From: Hyphomonadaceae bacterium
GTDB taxonomy: Bacteria > Pseudomonadota > Alphaproteobacteria > Rhizobiales > Hyphomicrobiaceae
Direction: 5' to 3'
Assembly (NCBI GenBank): GCA_019747815.1
Contig: JAIEQJ010000026.1
Coordinates: 62,001-126,000 of the forward strand
DNA: 64,000 nucleotides
The position numbers and the translations under genes were made by a program. A model generated the notes under the pieces. That model was not told the origin of the DNA, did no database searches, and worked only from the letters and a program-made list of their open reading frames with translations. Below, piece by piece: positions 43,896 to 51,825 of the stretch; positions within the stretch are counted from its first letter, which is position 1; every line of letters begins with the position of its first letter.

Positions 43896-44749
43896 GGGGT
43901 CTTTCCCGCGGCTAAAAGGGTCCGCGCCAGGATGCTGAGCGCGAGCACTGCCACAGTGATGAGCAGAGCGCCGGTCCATGCGAGCTTCTGCCAGTCGCCA
44001 TAGGGCGAGAGGGCGAACTGGAAGATGACCGCGGGCAGGCTTGCCATCGGCGCATTGAGGTTGGTGCTCCAGAACTGATTGTTGAGCGCCGTGAAGAGAA
44101 GCGGCGCGGTCTCTCCGCTGACGCGGGCAACCGCCAGCAGGATGCCCGTGACGATGCCGGCGCGCGCCGCGCGGTAAGCGATCCGCCGCACGATGTAGGC
44201 ACGCGGCAGGCCGAGGGCCGCGGCGGCCTCACGCAGGGGATTAGGCACCAGCAGCAGCATGTCCTCGGTGGTGCGCACCACCACGGGAATGACGATGATC
44301 GCGAGGGCGACCGCCCCGGCCACCCCCGAGAAGTGCCCCATGGTGACGACCATCACCTCGTAGACGAACAGGCCGACCACAATCGAGGGCGCGCTGAGCA
44401 GGATGTCGTTGATGAAGCGCACGATGCCCGTCAAGCGGCTGTGGCGCCCGTATTCGGCCATGTAGGTTCCGGCCAGAATGCCGATCGGCGTGCCCAGCGC
44501 CACCCCCAGCGCCGTCATGATCAGGCTGCCGATGATCGGGTTGAGCAGGCCGCCGTCTGATCCCGGCGGCGGCGTCATCTCGGTGAACACCTTGAGAGAC
44601 AGGCCGCTGAAGCCCTCCCAGAGAAGGGCGCCGAGGATCAGGACAAGCCAGCCGAGACCAGCAAACGTCGCGCCCCAGGCCAGGGTCATCACGACCAAGT
44701 TGCGGCGCCTGCGGCCGACATAAAGATCCGTGTTGACGGCTTCGGCCAT
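43892..44749 (-). CDS. pstA: Phosphate ABC transporter permease PstA
   Basis: This 285-residue inner-membrane permease has six helices and the EAA loop [37 protein letters not shown] and [15 protein letters not shown] are conserved PstA motifs. It forms the phosphate channel with PstC and sits 4 nt after pstC, overlapping pstB by 4 bp. Confidence 0.96.
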   Translation of the reverse strand: MAEAVNTDLYVGRRRRNLVVMTLAWGATFAGLGWLVLILGALLWEGFSGLSLKVFTEMTPPPGSDGGLLNPIIGSLIMTALGVALGTPIGILAGTYMAEYGRHSRLTGIVRFINDILLSAPSIVVGLFVYEVMVVTMGHFSGVAGAVALAIIVIPVVVRTTEDMLLLVPNPLREAAAALGLPRAYIVRRIAYRAARAGIVTGILLAVARVSGETAPLLFTALNNQFWSTNLNAPMASLPAVIFQFALSPYGDWQKLAWTGALLITVAVLALSILARTLLAAGKTP

Positions 44750-44753
44750 GGCG

Positions 44754-45809
44754 CTACCCGATCCGGCGCTCGATCCGCAGCAGCATATAGCGCGCCGCGG
44801 CGAGCACGATGAAGGTGATGATGAAGAGGACGAGGCCGAGAGCGATCAGCGCGGAGGTGTAGAGGTCGCCGACGGCTTCGGTGAACTCGTTGGCGATCGT
44901 TGCCGAGATGGTGGTGCCGGGCGCGAGGATCGATGCGGAAATCCTGTGTGCGTTGCCGATCACGAAGGTGACCGCCATGGTTTCGCCCAGGGCGCGGCCG
45001 AGGCCCAGCATGATGCCGCCGATCACGCCGACGCGGGCATAGGGCACCACGACGTTGCGGAACACCTCCCAGGTCGTGCAGCCGATGCCGTAGGCTGCCT
45101 CCTTGAGGACGGGCGGCACCGCCTCGAACACATCGCGGGAGATCGAGGTGATGAACGGCAGCACCATGATGGCGAGGATGAGACCGGCCGTCAGCACGCC
45201 TATGCCATAGGGCGGGCCGGCAAACAGGGCCGACAGGACAGGCACGGGGCCGAACGTAGTGATCAGCAGCGGCTGCACGTGCTGCTGCAGGAAGGGCGCG
45301 AATACGAACAGGCCCCAGATGCCGTAGATGATGCTGGGGATGCCGGCCAACAGCTCGATGGCAATACCAATAGGCCGGCGCAGCCGCTGCGGGCAAAGCT
45401 CGGTCAGGAACAGAGCGATCATGAGGCCGATTGGAACCGCAATCAGCATGGCAATGAGCGCCGTGACGATGGTGCCGTAGATCGGCGCGATGCCGCCGAA
45501 CGTCTCCGTGACCGGGTTCCATGCCTCGGTGGTCAGGAAGCTGAGCCCGAATTTGCGCAACGCAGGCATGGCGCCGACCAGCAGAGCTGCGATCACGCCG
45601 CCAAGCAGCGCCAGCACCGCAAGCGCCGCGGACATGGTGAGCACGCGAAAGACCGCATCGCTGAGGCGCAGCCGCCTCAGAATGGCAGCCCGCACCAGGC
45701 CGTCGGCTGTCCTGGCGTCAACTCCGTGCAGCGCAATATCAGGCACCGTCAGCCCCTGTTTTCGCCGGCCTCGCGTGAGCGTCTGCGGCGTGTCCCCTCC
45801 GTCGGCCAT
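44754..45809 (-). CDS. pstC: Phosphate ABC transporter permease PstC
   Basis: This 351-residue permease is longer than PstA at the N-terminus. It has about six helices, [18 protein letters not shown], the loop [21 protein letters not shown] and [16 protein letters not shown]. It pairs with PstA in the PstSCAB importer and follows pstS by 51 nt on the same strand. Confidence 0.96.
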   Translation of the reverse strand: MADGGDTPQTLTRGRRKQGLTVPDIALHGVDARTADGLVRAAILRRLRLSDAVFRVLTMSAALAVLALLGGVIAALLVGAMPALRKFGLSFLTTEAWNPVTETFGGIAPIYGTIVTALIAMLIAVPIGLMIALFLTELCPQRLRRPIGIAIELLAGIPSIIYGIWGLFVFAPFLQQHVQPLLITTFGPVPVLSALFAGPPYGIGVLTAGLILAIMVLPFITSISRDVFEAVPPVLKEAAYGIGCTTWEVFRNVVVPYARVGVIGGIMLGLGRALGETMAVTFVIGNAHRISASILAPGTTISATIANEFTEAVGDLYTSALIALGLVLFIITFIVLAAARYMLLRIERRIG

Positions 45810-45860
45810 TCTTGTCAGGCGGAAGGCGCCCGACGGCGCCTCCCACGCCTTCGCCGTCTT

Positions 45861-46916
45861 TCAGTTTCTCATGGCGAAGAGTGACTTGCCGCTCGCATCC
45901 TTGACCTCGGCGGCCCACGTCTTCTCGATATCGTCGATCACACTCGCGGGCATCGGCACATAGTGAAGGTCTTCAGCCAGCTTGGCTCCATTCTTGTAGG
46001 CCCAGGCAAAGAACTTGAGGGCCTCTGCGGCCGCGGCGGTATCCTGCGGCTGCTTGTACATGAGGATCCAGGTGGCGGCTGTCATCGGCCAGGACCGGTC
46101 ACCAGGCTGATTGGCCAGAATGACACCGTAGCCCGGTTGCGATTTCCAGTCCGCATTGGCTGCCGCGGCCTGAAAGGTCTCGGAGGTGGGAGCGACCGTC
46201 TTGCCCGCCTTGTTGATCATCCGGGTGTAGATGAGCTTGTTCTGCAGCGCGTAGGCATATTCGACATACCCGACCGCGCCTTTGGTCTGCGCCACATTGT
46301 TGGCCACGCCTTCGTTGCCCTTCGCGCCAATGCCAACCGGCCACTGCACCGAGGTGCTGACGCCGACCTTCGCCTTCCAATCCGGACTGACTTCGGACAG
46401 GTAGTGGGCAAAGTTGAAGGTCGTGCCGGAGCCGTCCGAACGGTGGACCACGGCGATCGCCTGGCTCGGCAGCTTGACGCCGGGATTGAGGCTCTTGATG
46501 GCGGCGTCGTCCCAGTTCTTGATCTCACCCATGAAAATCCTGGCAAGGGTCGGACCATCGAGCACGAGATCGCCGGCTTTGATGCCTTCCAGATTCGCCA
46601 CCGGCACAATGCCGCCCATGACCATCGGAAACTGCGTCAGCCCGAACTTGCTCAAGTCACCGCCCTTCATCGGCGCATCGGTGGCGCCGAACGTCACCGT
46701 CTTGTTCTGGATCTGCTTGATGCCGCCGCCGGACCCGATGGATTGGTAGTTCAGCCCGATATTCGTCTCCTTCTTGTAGGCATCCGCCCATTTTGCGTAG
46801 ATCGGATAAGGGAAGGTCGCGCCGGCGCCCGAAATATCCGCCGCAAGAGCCATTGTGGCGCCACCCGCAATGACCGCAGCAGCGGCCGCCGAGAGGGCAA
46901 TGAACCTGATGTTCAC
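45861..46916 (-). CDS. pstS: Phosphate-binding periplasmic protein PstS
   Basis: This is the 351-residue phosphate-binding lipid-free periplasmic protein. Its signal peptide ([18 protein letters not shown], cleavage near ALAAD) is followed by [20 protein letters not shown], the GSGGGIKQI phosphate-binding loop and [14 protein letters not shown]. It captures phosphate for PstCAB. The start is taken as GTG at 46916 because AGGGAGAAC lies just upstream and it begins the signal peptide; the longer track ORF has no support. It leads the pst operon. Confidence 0.95.
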   Translation of the reverse strand: MNIRFIALSAAAAAVIAGGATMALAADISGAGATFPYPIYAKWADAYKKETNIGLNYQSIGSGGGIKQIQNKTVTFGATDAPMKGGDLSKFGLTQFPMVMGGIVPVANLEGIKAGDLVLDGPTLARIFMGEIKNWDDAAIKSLNPGVKLPSQAIAVVHRSDGSGTTFNFAHYLSEVSPDWKAKVGVSTSVQWPVGIGAKGNEGVANNVAQTKGAVGYVEYAYALQNKLIYTRMINKAGKTVAPTSETFQAAAANADWKSQPGYGVILANQPGDRSWPMTAATWILMYKQPQDTAAAAEALKFFAWAYKNGAKLAEDLHYVPMPASVIDDIEKTWAAEVKDASGKSLFAMRN

Positions 46917-47503
46917 GCTCGTTCTCCCTGTTTGATCGGCGGTGCTCCGACCGCCCCGCCGTGACCAACAACGCGTCAGGCGGGGGCATTCAGTAGCAGC
47001 ACTGCATAACACGTGTGTGACGCGTCAAGATATTGAAAAACAACAAATTTCTTAGAAACTTGCGCCCGCCAGCCGATGGCGGCGATCCGTGGCGCTGAGG
47101 GCGGGCACAAAATGGCCACGGTGAAGCTTGCACCGAAGACCTGCCAGCACGCTACGCAGCTGGACGGGTCCGCCGGCGCGGCATCGATCAGGCGCTGCCC
47201 ACGCCTCCGGCCATGACGTGACTGATGCGTATCCGACCGCCAACCGTGTGGCCGATGTCGATGCCCTGTGAAACGTCGCCCATTTGCATCGGCCTCACCG
47301 GCGCGCCAGCCGGCAAGCGTCCATGGATCCCATCCGAAACGGGAGTGCGACTTGTAGAGAGCGTGGCAATCGGACCACGTGCCGGCGTTTTCGACAAAGC
47401 GCGATGCGGGTTTCGATACCAAATTGTCGCGAACACAAATATCGCTGCACAATCAACGCATTTCCGATGATTCGTCAGCGACAATCGCAGCAAAGGGCAG
47501 CAC
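46917..47503. other. 587-bp region between pstS and the HU-like gene
   Basis: No supported gene. It must hold the divergent promoters of pstSCAB-phoUB (minus strand) and the HU-like gene (plus strand). Dyads ACACGTGT (47009-47016) and TGACGCGTCA (47018-47027) are adjacent. The octamer ACGCGTCA recurs at 46971-46978. A convincing two-repeat Pho box was not found by eye. Several short ORFs overlap here without recognisable motifs or ribosome sites. Confidence 0.45.
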
Positions 47504-47836
47504 ATGAAGAAAATCCCGATGAGCATCCCCAGGGTTGCTCCCTCGAAGAAGCCGAAGGTCGAAACCGTAACGCTCCGCCACCTGGCCACGGCCTTGGCCG
47601 AGAGCACCGGCGTGAAGAAGGCGCAGGTCAACGCCATGCTGGCGGGCATGGTCGAAGATATCGCCAAGCATCTCAAGAAGGGGCGCCGCATTCGCCTAAC
47701 CGGCCTGGGCATCATCCAGGTGCGCAAGCGCAAGGCACGCATGGGCCGCAACCCGGCCACCGGCGAGGCCATCAAGATCAAGGCCAGCAAGAAGATCGCA
47801 TTCCGTGCGGCCAAGGACCTCAAAGAGGCCATCTGA
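47504..47836 (+). CDS. HU-family DNA-binding protein
   Basis: This 110-residue protein has a basic, proline-containing N-terminal extension of about 20 residues, followed by an HU/IHF-like domain. It has TVTLRHLATALAESTGVKKAQVNAML, HLKKGRRIRLTGLGIIQVRKRKARMGRNPATGE and IKIKASKKIAFRAAKDLKE. The RKARMGRNPATGE arm is the DNA-minor-groove loop. The extension is longer than standard HU. A classical terminator follows at 47860. It is a nucleoid protein, probably monocistronic. Confidence 0.92.
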   Translation: MKKIPMSIPRVAPSKKPKVETVTLRHLATALAESTGVKKAQVNAMLAGMVEDIAKHLKKGRRIRLTGLGIIQVRKRKARMGRNPATGEAIKIKASKKIAFRAAKDLKEAI

Positions 47837-47859
47837 ACCGACAGCACGGTATTCGCCTG

Positions 47860-47886
47860 AGCCCCGCTTCGGCGGGGCTTTTTCTT
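47860..47886 (+). terminator. Intrinsic terminator of the HU-like gene
   Basis: AGCCCCGC-TTCG-GCGGGGCT forms an 8-bp GC-rich stem with a stable tetraloop, directly followed by TTTTTCTT on the plus strand. It lies 24 nt after the HU-like stop codon and is a textbook Rho-independent terminator. Confidence 0.9.
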
Positions 47887-47929
47887 CTGGCAGGCCGACT
47901 TGAGCCGGCTGGCTCAACGGCGCAGTGAC

Positions 47930-48454
47930 TCAGCCCCGCCGACCGAACAGCCGGCGCCACAATCTCCGAAACCATCCCTCCCGCGCGGGAGCCGCCGGCA
48001 TCGGCACCCCCGCCGGCGACCCCACGATCGCACCGAACCTCTGGAAGAACTCTCCGGCGAGCTTCCGGGCGGTCGAGTCGATCAACCGGCCTCCGAGCTG
48101 TGCGAGCTTGCCGCCGACGTCGGCCTTGGCCTCGTACTTGAGGAGCGTGCCGTCGCCATCCCCGACGAGACGAACCACCGCCCCGCCCTTGGCATAGCCC
48201 GCGACGCCGCCCTGACCTTCGCCGGAGATCCTATAGCCGTTCGGCGGATCGATATCCGAAAGGGTGACCTTGCCCGAGAACACCGCCCGCACCGGACCGA
48301 TCTGGAGCTTCACCTTGGCCGTCATGTCGGTGTCGGACACCTTCTCCAGCGACTCGCAGCCGGGAATGCTTTGCCTGAGCACGTCGACATCGTTGAGGGC
48401 TTTCCATACGACATCGCGGCTGGCAGAGATCCGCTCCTCGCCCTTCATGTCCAT
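47930..48454 (-). CDS. coxG: CoxG-like SRPBCC carbon-monoxide-dehydrogenase-G family protein
   Basis: This is a 174-residue lipid-binding-fold (SRPBCC) protein. The opening GEERISASRDVVWKALNDVDVLRQSIPGCESLEKV is the CoxG signature. The C-terminus ends in a basic amphipathic tail (GWFRRLWRRLFGRRG), thought to anchor CoxG to the inner membrane. No other cox (CO dehydrogenase) gene is nearby, as is common for stray CoxG homologues, so CO oxidation cannot be inferred. The start at 48454 is chosen because AAGGAG is 7 nt upstream. Confidence 0.85.
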   Translation of the reverse strand: MDMKGEERISASRDVVWKALNDVDVLRQSIPGCESLEKVSDTDMTAKVKLQIGPVRAVFSGKVTLSDIDPPNGYRISGEGQGGVAGYAKGGAVVRLVGDGDGTLLKYEAKADVGGKLAQLGGRLIDSTARKLAGEFFQRFGAIVGSPAGVPMPAAPAREGWFRRLWRRLFGRRG

Positions 48455-48557
48455 GCCCATGCTCCTTGCCGATTGCCGAGACCGACTGCACCGAGTGTAG
48501 CCGCTGTTGCCGCTCCAAGCGACTGAATGCCCGCCCGCGCAACGACACCGAGAGCAC

Positions 48558-48989
48558 TCAGCGGACTGCCAGGGGTCGGTTGCACAACCGGTCGAGCCGC
48601 TCTCGCCACAACGCGAGCGCCGGGGCTACCAAAAGCTCCATGACGAGCCCACCGAGCATCGCCAAGGACGGCACGCCGACCAGGACCAAGCCGGCCAAAC
48701 GGGCAAGCCCCCCCGTGAACACCAGCAGGGTCAGCAGCCGGAAGCGCACGCCCTGCGCTTCAATCCGCGGCACCGTTGCCCAGAACGCCAGCCCGATCGC
48801 GAGCAGCAAGCCGGAAAGATAGCGGCCGGCACTGTCGACATCAGACCCCAGAGATGCGGCGGGCCCGAACACGCCGATGCCGAACAGCGCGCCGGCAAGC
48901 CCCGCCCCGATTGGAATGAGCGCCAGGGTCGCCACGGCGATCTGCAGCGTTCGGATCTGCGCGGTGCAGGTCGCTGTCGAGCATGCCAT
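48558..48989 (-). CDS. DUF4345 small membrane protein
   Basis: This is a protein of about 143 residues with four hydrophobic helices. AFWATVPRIEAQGVRFRLLTLLVFTGGLARLAGL and GGLVMELLVAPALALWRERL are distinctive of the DUF4345 family, whose function is unknown. The start is uncertain: ATG at 48989 is used, but others at 48995 and 49049 are possible. It stands alone on the minus strand between CoxG and the SH3 protein. Confidence 0.75.
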   Translation of the reverse strand: MACSTATCTAQIRTLQIAVATLALIPIGAGLAGALFGIGVFGPAASLGSDVDSAGRYLSGLLLAIGLAFWATVPRIEAQGVRFRLLTLLVFTGGLARLAGLVLVGVPSLAMLGGLVMELLVAPALALWRERLDRLCNRPLAVR

Positions 48990-49136
48990 GGCCATGATCG
49001 CGATTGTTGTAGCCGCGCTCCCGCTGCCGCCCGTGCCGTGGGGCGACACCCTTGCAGTACGCGGGAATGCGAACGGCCGGTTCAGGGGATAGCCGCCGGC
49101 CGGATCAACAACGTGTGATGGCTGAGACGAGCCTGC

Positions 49137-49505
49137 CTATCTCGACGGGCCGCCATCCTCGCGCAGAAAGCGCCCAGCCACCCACCCCTTCCGGCCCTCA
49201 TACTCAACCTGACACCAGCGCGATCGGGCAGCCTGGTCGCGCTGAGCCTTGGTCATGCGCTTCCACTGCTCGAATGTGACGTCGTTCGGGCAGCCGTGAT
49301 TCTTCAGCCCGCGCGCGTTGTAGGGGATGCGGGCGATCGCCTCGCTGTCTGCATTGGGCGCCATGCGCATGTTGAGCGCATCGTTGGACCTCACCCCTGT
49401 AACGGCCCAGAAATCCGGGCCGTCCGCGCCCTGGCCGTGAACCAGCCCCGAGCCGGCGGCCAACAGCATCAGCACACAAAGGATATGGGCGCCACGTGCA
49501 AACAT
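49137..49505 (-). CDS. Exported SH3-domain protein
   Basis: This 122-residue product has a signal peptide (MFARGAHILCVLMLLAAGSGLVHG) and one bacterial SH3-like (SH3b) domain. ALNMRMAPNADSEAIARIPYNARG begins it and WCQVEYEGRKGWVAGRFLRE closes it, with an insert between carrying an unusual cysteine (HGCPN) paired with WCQ. SH3b domains bind the cell wall or partner proteins. No enzyme domain is fused. Confidence 0.8.
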   Translation of the reverse strand: MFARGAHILCVLMLLAAGSGLVHGQGADGPDFWAVTGVRSNDALNMRMAPNADSEAIARIPYNARGLKNHGCPNDVTFEQWKRMTKAQRDQAARSRWCQVEYEGRKGWVAGRFLREDGGPSR

Positions 49506-49564
49506 GGGGCAATTTAATCGCCACGCAAGTCAGTTGCCAAGATGGCAACCGCCGACCACCATCC

Positions 49565-49645
49565 CGGCACGGAAAAGCCCGGTCCAAGGAGAGAAGGCCC
49601 GAAGGTTTAAGTGTTTCGAGACTTGTTGGACCGGGCCGAGTGCCG
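49565..49645. ncRNA. Strong interrupted stem-loop, candidate small RNA or transcription signal
   Basis: An 11-bp perfect inverted repeat (GCCCGGTCCAA at 49577-49587, TTGGACCGGGC at 49626-49636) surrounds a 38-nt loop. Outside it a further 6-bp match, CGGCAC with GTGCCG (49565-49570, 49640-49645), extends the structure. On the minus strand CTTTTCC follows the inner stem and TATAGT (49660-49655) lies just upstream, the layout of a short independent transcript. On the plus strand it is upstream of DUF2794. No known RNA family was recognised. Confidence 0.4.
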
Positions 49646-49778
49646 ATGGCGCGCACTATAGACGCATTTGGGGCATGGCCACGGTTGGCACGTGGCGAAG
49701 TCATGACTTCTGCGCTGGGCCAAGCCTTTGGCATGGACGGCGGCAACGCGCTTGCCTTGCCGGACCAAAGTGACGATC

Positions 49779-50195
49779 ATGCCACATGCTCTCGCACAGG
49801 AGGCGCCTTTGAGCGAAGCCGAGCCCATACAGGTCAGCCCGCGCGCTCGCGCGGGCCTTGCAAGCACAGTGGCTTACCTCCCCTCGTCCCATCCCACGAC
49901 AATCTATTTCAACCGCCAGGAGCTCAGGGAGATTCTGGCGCTGTACGGCCGCAAGGTGGCGGCCGGCGAATGGCGCGACTACGCCATCGACTTCGGCAAG
50001 GATAGAGCCGTCTTCTCCGCGTTCCGACGCACCAGCGAGGTGCCGCTCTATCGCATCGAGAAATGCCCGAAACTGACACGCCGGCAGGGCGCCTACAGCG
50101 TGGTGACGGCGACAGGCCTGATCCTGAAGCGCGGCAACGACCTGAGCCGCGTGCTGGGCGTGCTGGAAAAGAGCGTGCGGCTGGCGGCGGTGTAG
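49779..50195 (+). CDS. DUF2794 protein
   Basis: This is a protein of 138 residues in the alphaproteobacterial DUF2794 family. PTTIYFNRQELREILALYGRKVAAGEWRDYAIDF is the core, and VPLYRIEKCPKLTRRQGAYSVVTATGLILKRGNDL completes it. Function is unknown. The ATG at 49779 (MPHALAQEAP) is preferred to the track start. The family is narrowly distributed, which supports an alphaproteobacterial host. Confidence 0.88.
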   Translation: MPHALAQEAPLSEAEPIQVSPRARAGLASTVAYLPSSHPTTIYFNRQELREILALYGRKVAAGEWRDYAIDFGKDRAVFSAFRRTSEVPLYRIEKCPKLTRRQGAYSVVTATGLILKRGNDLSRVLGVLEKSVRLAAV

Positions 50196-50235
50196 CAGCG
50201 CGTTTGCGCCGCCTTCAGCGCAAGGCACCCCGAGC

Positions 50236-50769
50236 CTATCTCTCCGCCGGCGGGGACTGGTCACCGTCACCCAGCGGCAGCTCCATGTAGACGCTGTCGA
50301 GCCAGCGGCCAAACTTGTAGCCGACCGAGTGAAGGGTGCCGCAGAAGGTGAAGCCGGCGCTGCGGTGCAGCGCGATCGAGCCGAACTGGCGCGAGTCGCC
50401 GATCACGGCCACCATCAGCCGGTAGCCCTGGCGGGTCGAGGCATCGATCAAGTGGTCGAGGAGCGCCGCGCCGATGCCTTTGCCCTGCGCCTCCTGTGCC
50501 ACGTAGATCGAATCCTCGACCGTGAAGCGATAGGCGGGACGCGTGCGGTAGGCGCTGGCGTAGGCATAGCCTACGACCCGGCCGTCCTGCTCGGCGACAA
50601 TGTAAGGATAGCCGGCATCCGTCACGGCCTTGAAGCGGCGCAGCATCTCGGCCTCGCCGGGAGGCTCCACCTCAAAACTGGCCGTGCCGTGCAGCACCGC
50701 GTGCCGGTAGATGGCGGTGATGGCTGCAATGTCAGCCGACGTCGCCTCACGCACGCTGGCTTTGCTCAT
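50236..50769 (-). CDS. GNAT N-acetyltransferase, phosphinothricin-acetyltransferase-like
   Basis: This is a 177-residue acyltransferase with the acetyl-CoA loop EAQGKGIGAALLDHLI. RFTVEDSIYV, IGDSRQFGSIALHRSAGFTFCGTLHSVGYKFGRWLDSVYME follow the Pat/Bar-like plan closely. These enzymes acetylate methionine sulfone, phosphinothricin or related amines. The ATG at 50769 is the better start. It lies downstream of, and in the same direction as, the Bax-inhibitor gene, after that gene's terminator. Confidence 0.87.
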   Translation of the reverse strand: MSKASVREATSADIAAITAIYRHAVLHGTASFEVEPPGEAEMLRRFKAVTDAGYPYIVAEQDGRVVGYAYASAYRTRPAYRFTVEDSIYVAQEAQGKGIGAALLDHLIDASTRQGYRLMVAVIGDSRQFGSIALHRSAGFTFCGTLHSVGYKFGRWLDSVYMELPLGDGDQSPPAER

Positions 50770-50817
50770 TTTCAGTGCGCCCTCGACGAACCCATCCGAC
50801 ATTGCGTCAACCACCGC

Positions 50818-50850
50818 TCAAAAGCAAAGGGCCCCGCCGAGGCGGGGCCC
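50818..50850 (-). terminator. Intrinsic terminator of the Bax inhibitor-1 gene
   Basis: GGGCCCCGCC and its exact complement (50829-50838, 50841-50850) form a long GC stem. On the minus strand it is followed by TTTGCTTTT. It lies 27 nt after the stop codon of the Bax inhibitor-1 gene, so it is its Rho-independent terminator. Confidence 0.85.
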
Positions 50851-50876
50851 TTCGTTCTCACGGTGTCACCCGACGC

Positions 50877-51674
50877 TTACTCGCGACTGCCGAACAGGGA
50901 GAGCAGCGAGGTGAACATGTTGATGAAGTCGAGGTAGAGGCTGAGCGCACCCATGATGGCGCCCTTGGCCAACGCCGACCCATCCGACATCAGCTCGTAG
51001 TAGCCGTCCTTGATCCGCTGCGTGTCATAGGCGGTCAGGCCCGCGAACACCAGCACGCCGATCACCGAGATGGCGAACTGCAAAGCGCTCGACTGCAGGA
51101 ACAGGTTGACGATGGCTGCGATGATGATGCCGAACACGCCCATGATCAGGAACGATCCCCAGCCGGAGAGATCCTTCTGGGTCGTGTAGCCGTACAGGCT
51201 GAGCGCGCCGAAGGCTGCCGCCGTCACAAAGAACACCTGCGTGATGGAGGTTGCCGTGTAGCGCAGGAAGATCGAGGACAGCGACGCGCCCATCACCGCT
51301 GCGAACAGCCAGAACGCGATCTGTGCCGCACCGACGCTCATGCTCGAGATGCGCCACGACAGGTAGAACACGAATGCCAGGGGCGCGAAGATCATCACGT
51401 AGAGCAGCGGCGTGGTGAACAGCGTTTGACCGAGCGGGGTCAGATACATGCCCCGATGCAGCGCCAGGATCCGGCCGCCCGAGTTGGCAGCCAGCGCCGC
51501 ATCGCTGGTCACAGAGTAGGTGAAGATGAGATAGGCGACCACGCCGGTCAGCGCGATGCCGGCCGCCATATAGTTATAGACGCGCAGCATATACGCGCGC
51601 AGACCCTCATCCACTGCGACGCCGGTCCGCGCGGCGGTTCCGCCAAGCGCATACCTGTTGTCGATCTGAGCCAT
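50877..51674 (-). CDS. ybhL: Bax inhibitor-1/YbhL-YccA family membrane protein
   Basis: This 265-residue seven-helix membrane protein has FVFYLSWRISSMSVG, the helices around AFGALSLYGYTTQKDLSGWGSFLIMG and the C-terminal TAYDTQRIKDGYYEL. The last of these carries the aspartates typical of TMBIM pH-sensing cation-leak proteins. It is the YbhL homologue of alphaproteobacteria. The ATG at 51674 (MAQIDNRY) is preceded by GGGAAGGA. A hairpin sits directly upstream at 51697-51719, and alphaproteobacterial ybhL genes are known to carry a conserved RNA leader. Confidence 0.92.
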   Translation of the reverse strand: MAQIDNRYALGGTAARTGVAVDEGLRAYMLRVYNYMAAGIALTGVVAYLIFTYSVTSDAALAANSGGRILALHRGMYLTPLGQTLFTTPLLYVMIFAPLAFVFYLSWRISSMSVGAAQIAFWLFAAVMGASLSSIFLRYTATSITQVFFVTAAAFGALSLYGYTTQKDLSGWGSFLIMGVFGIIIAAIVNLFLQSSALQFAISVIGVLVFAGLTAYDTQRIKDGYYELMSDGSALAKGAIMGALSLYLDFINMFTSLLSLFGSRE

Positions 51675-51696
51675 TGTGATCCTTCCCTTCAACTTT

Positions 51697-51719
51697 GGGC
51701 GAAGCATTCGCTTCGTCCC
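51697..51719 (-). promoter_or_regulatory. Leader hairpin upstream of ybhL, candidate ybhL RNA motif
   Basis: On the minus strand GGGACGAAGC-GAAT-GCTTCGCCC forms a 9-bp stem with a single bulged A, ending 22 nt before the start codon, followed by the ribosome site GAAGGGAAGGA. The ybhL RNA motif was described upstream of this gene in alphaproteobacteria. The position fits, but the consensus could not be checked here. Confidence 0.45.
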
Positions 51720-51825
51720 ACGATTATGGCGACGGGACCTCAACGTTGCAAGGCCACCACGCCAATGGAATACCTGCGACAAGACGTAGGCATGACCGTG
51801 GCGATTAACAAGTGGTGAACGCTGG

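Noticed and set aside
46917-47060. Pho box upstream of pstS
   Set aside because: A two-repeat CTGTCAT-type site was expected before a pst operon, but no convincing match was found by eye, so it is not annotated.
46976-47452. 158-residue minus-strand ORF and neighbouring short ORFs between pstS and the HU-like gene
   Set aside because: No recognisable motif, no good ribosome site, and overlapping alternative frames of similar length; likely non-coding.
47930-48454. CO oxidation capacity from coxG
   Set aside because: CoxG-like proteins occur widely without CO dehydrogenase; no coxL, coxM or coxS is in the window.
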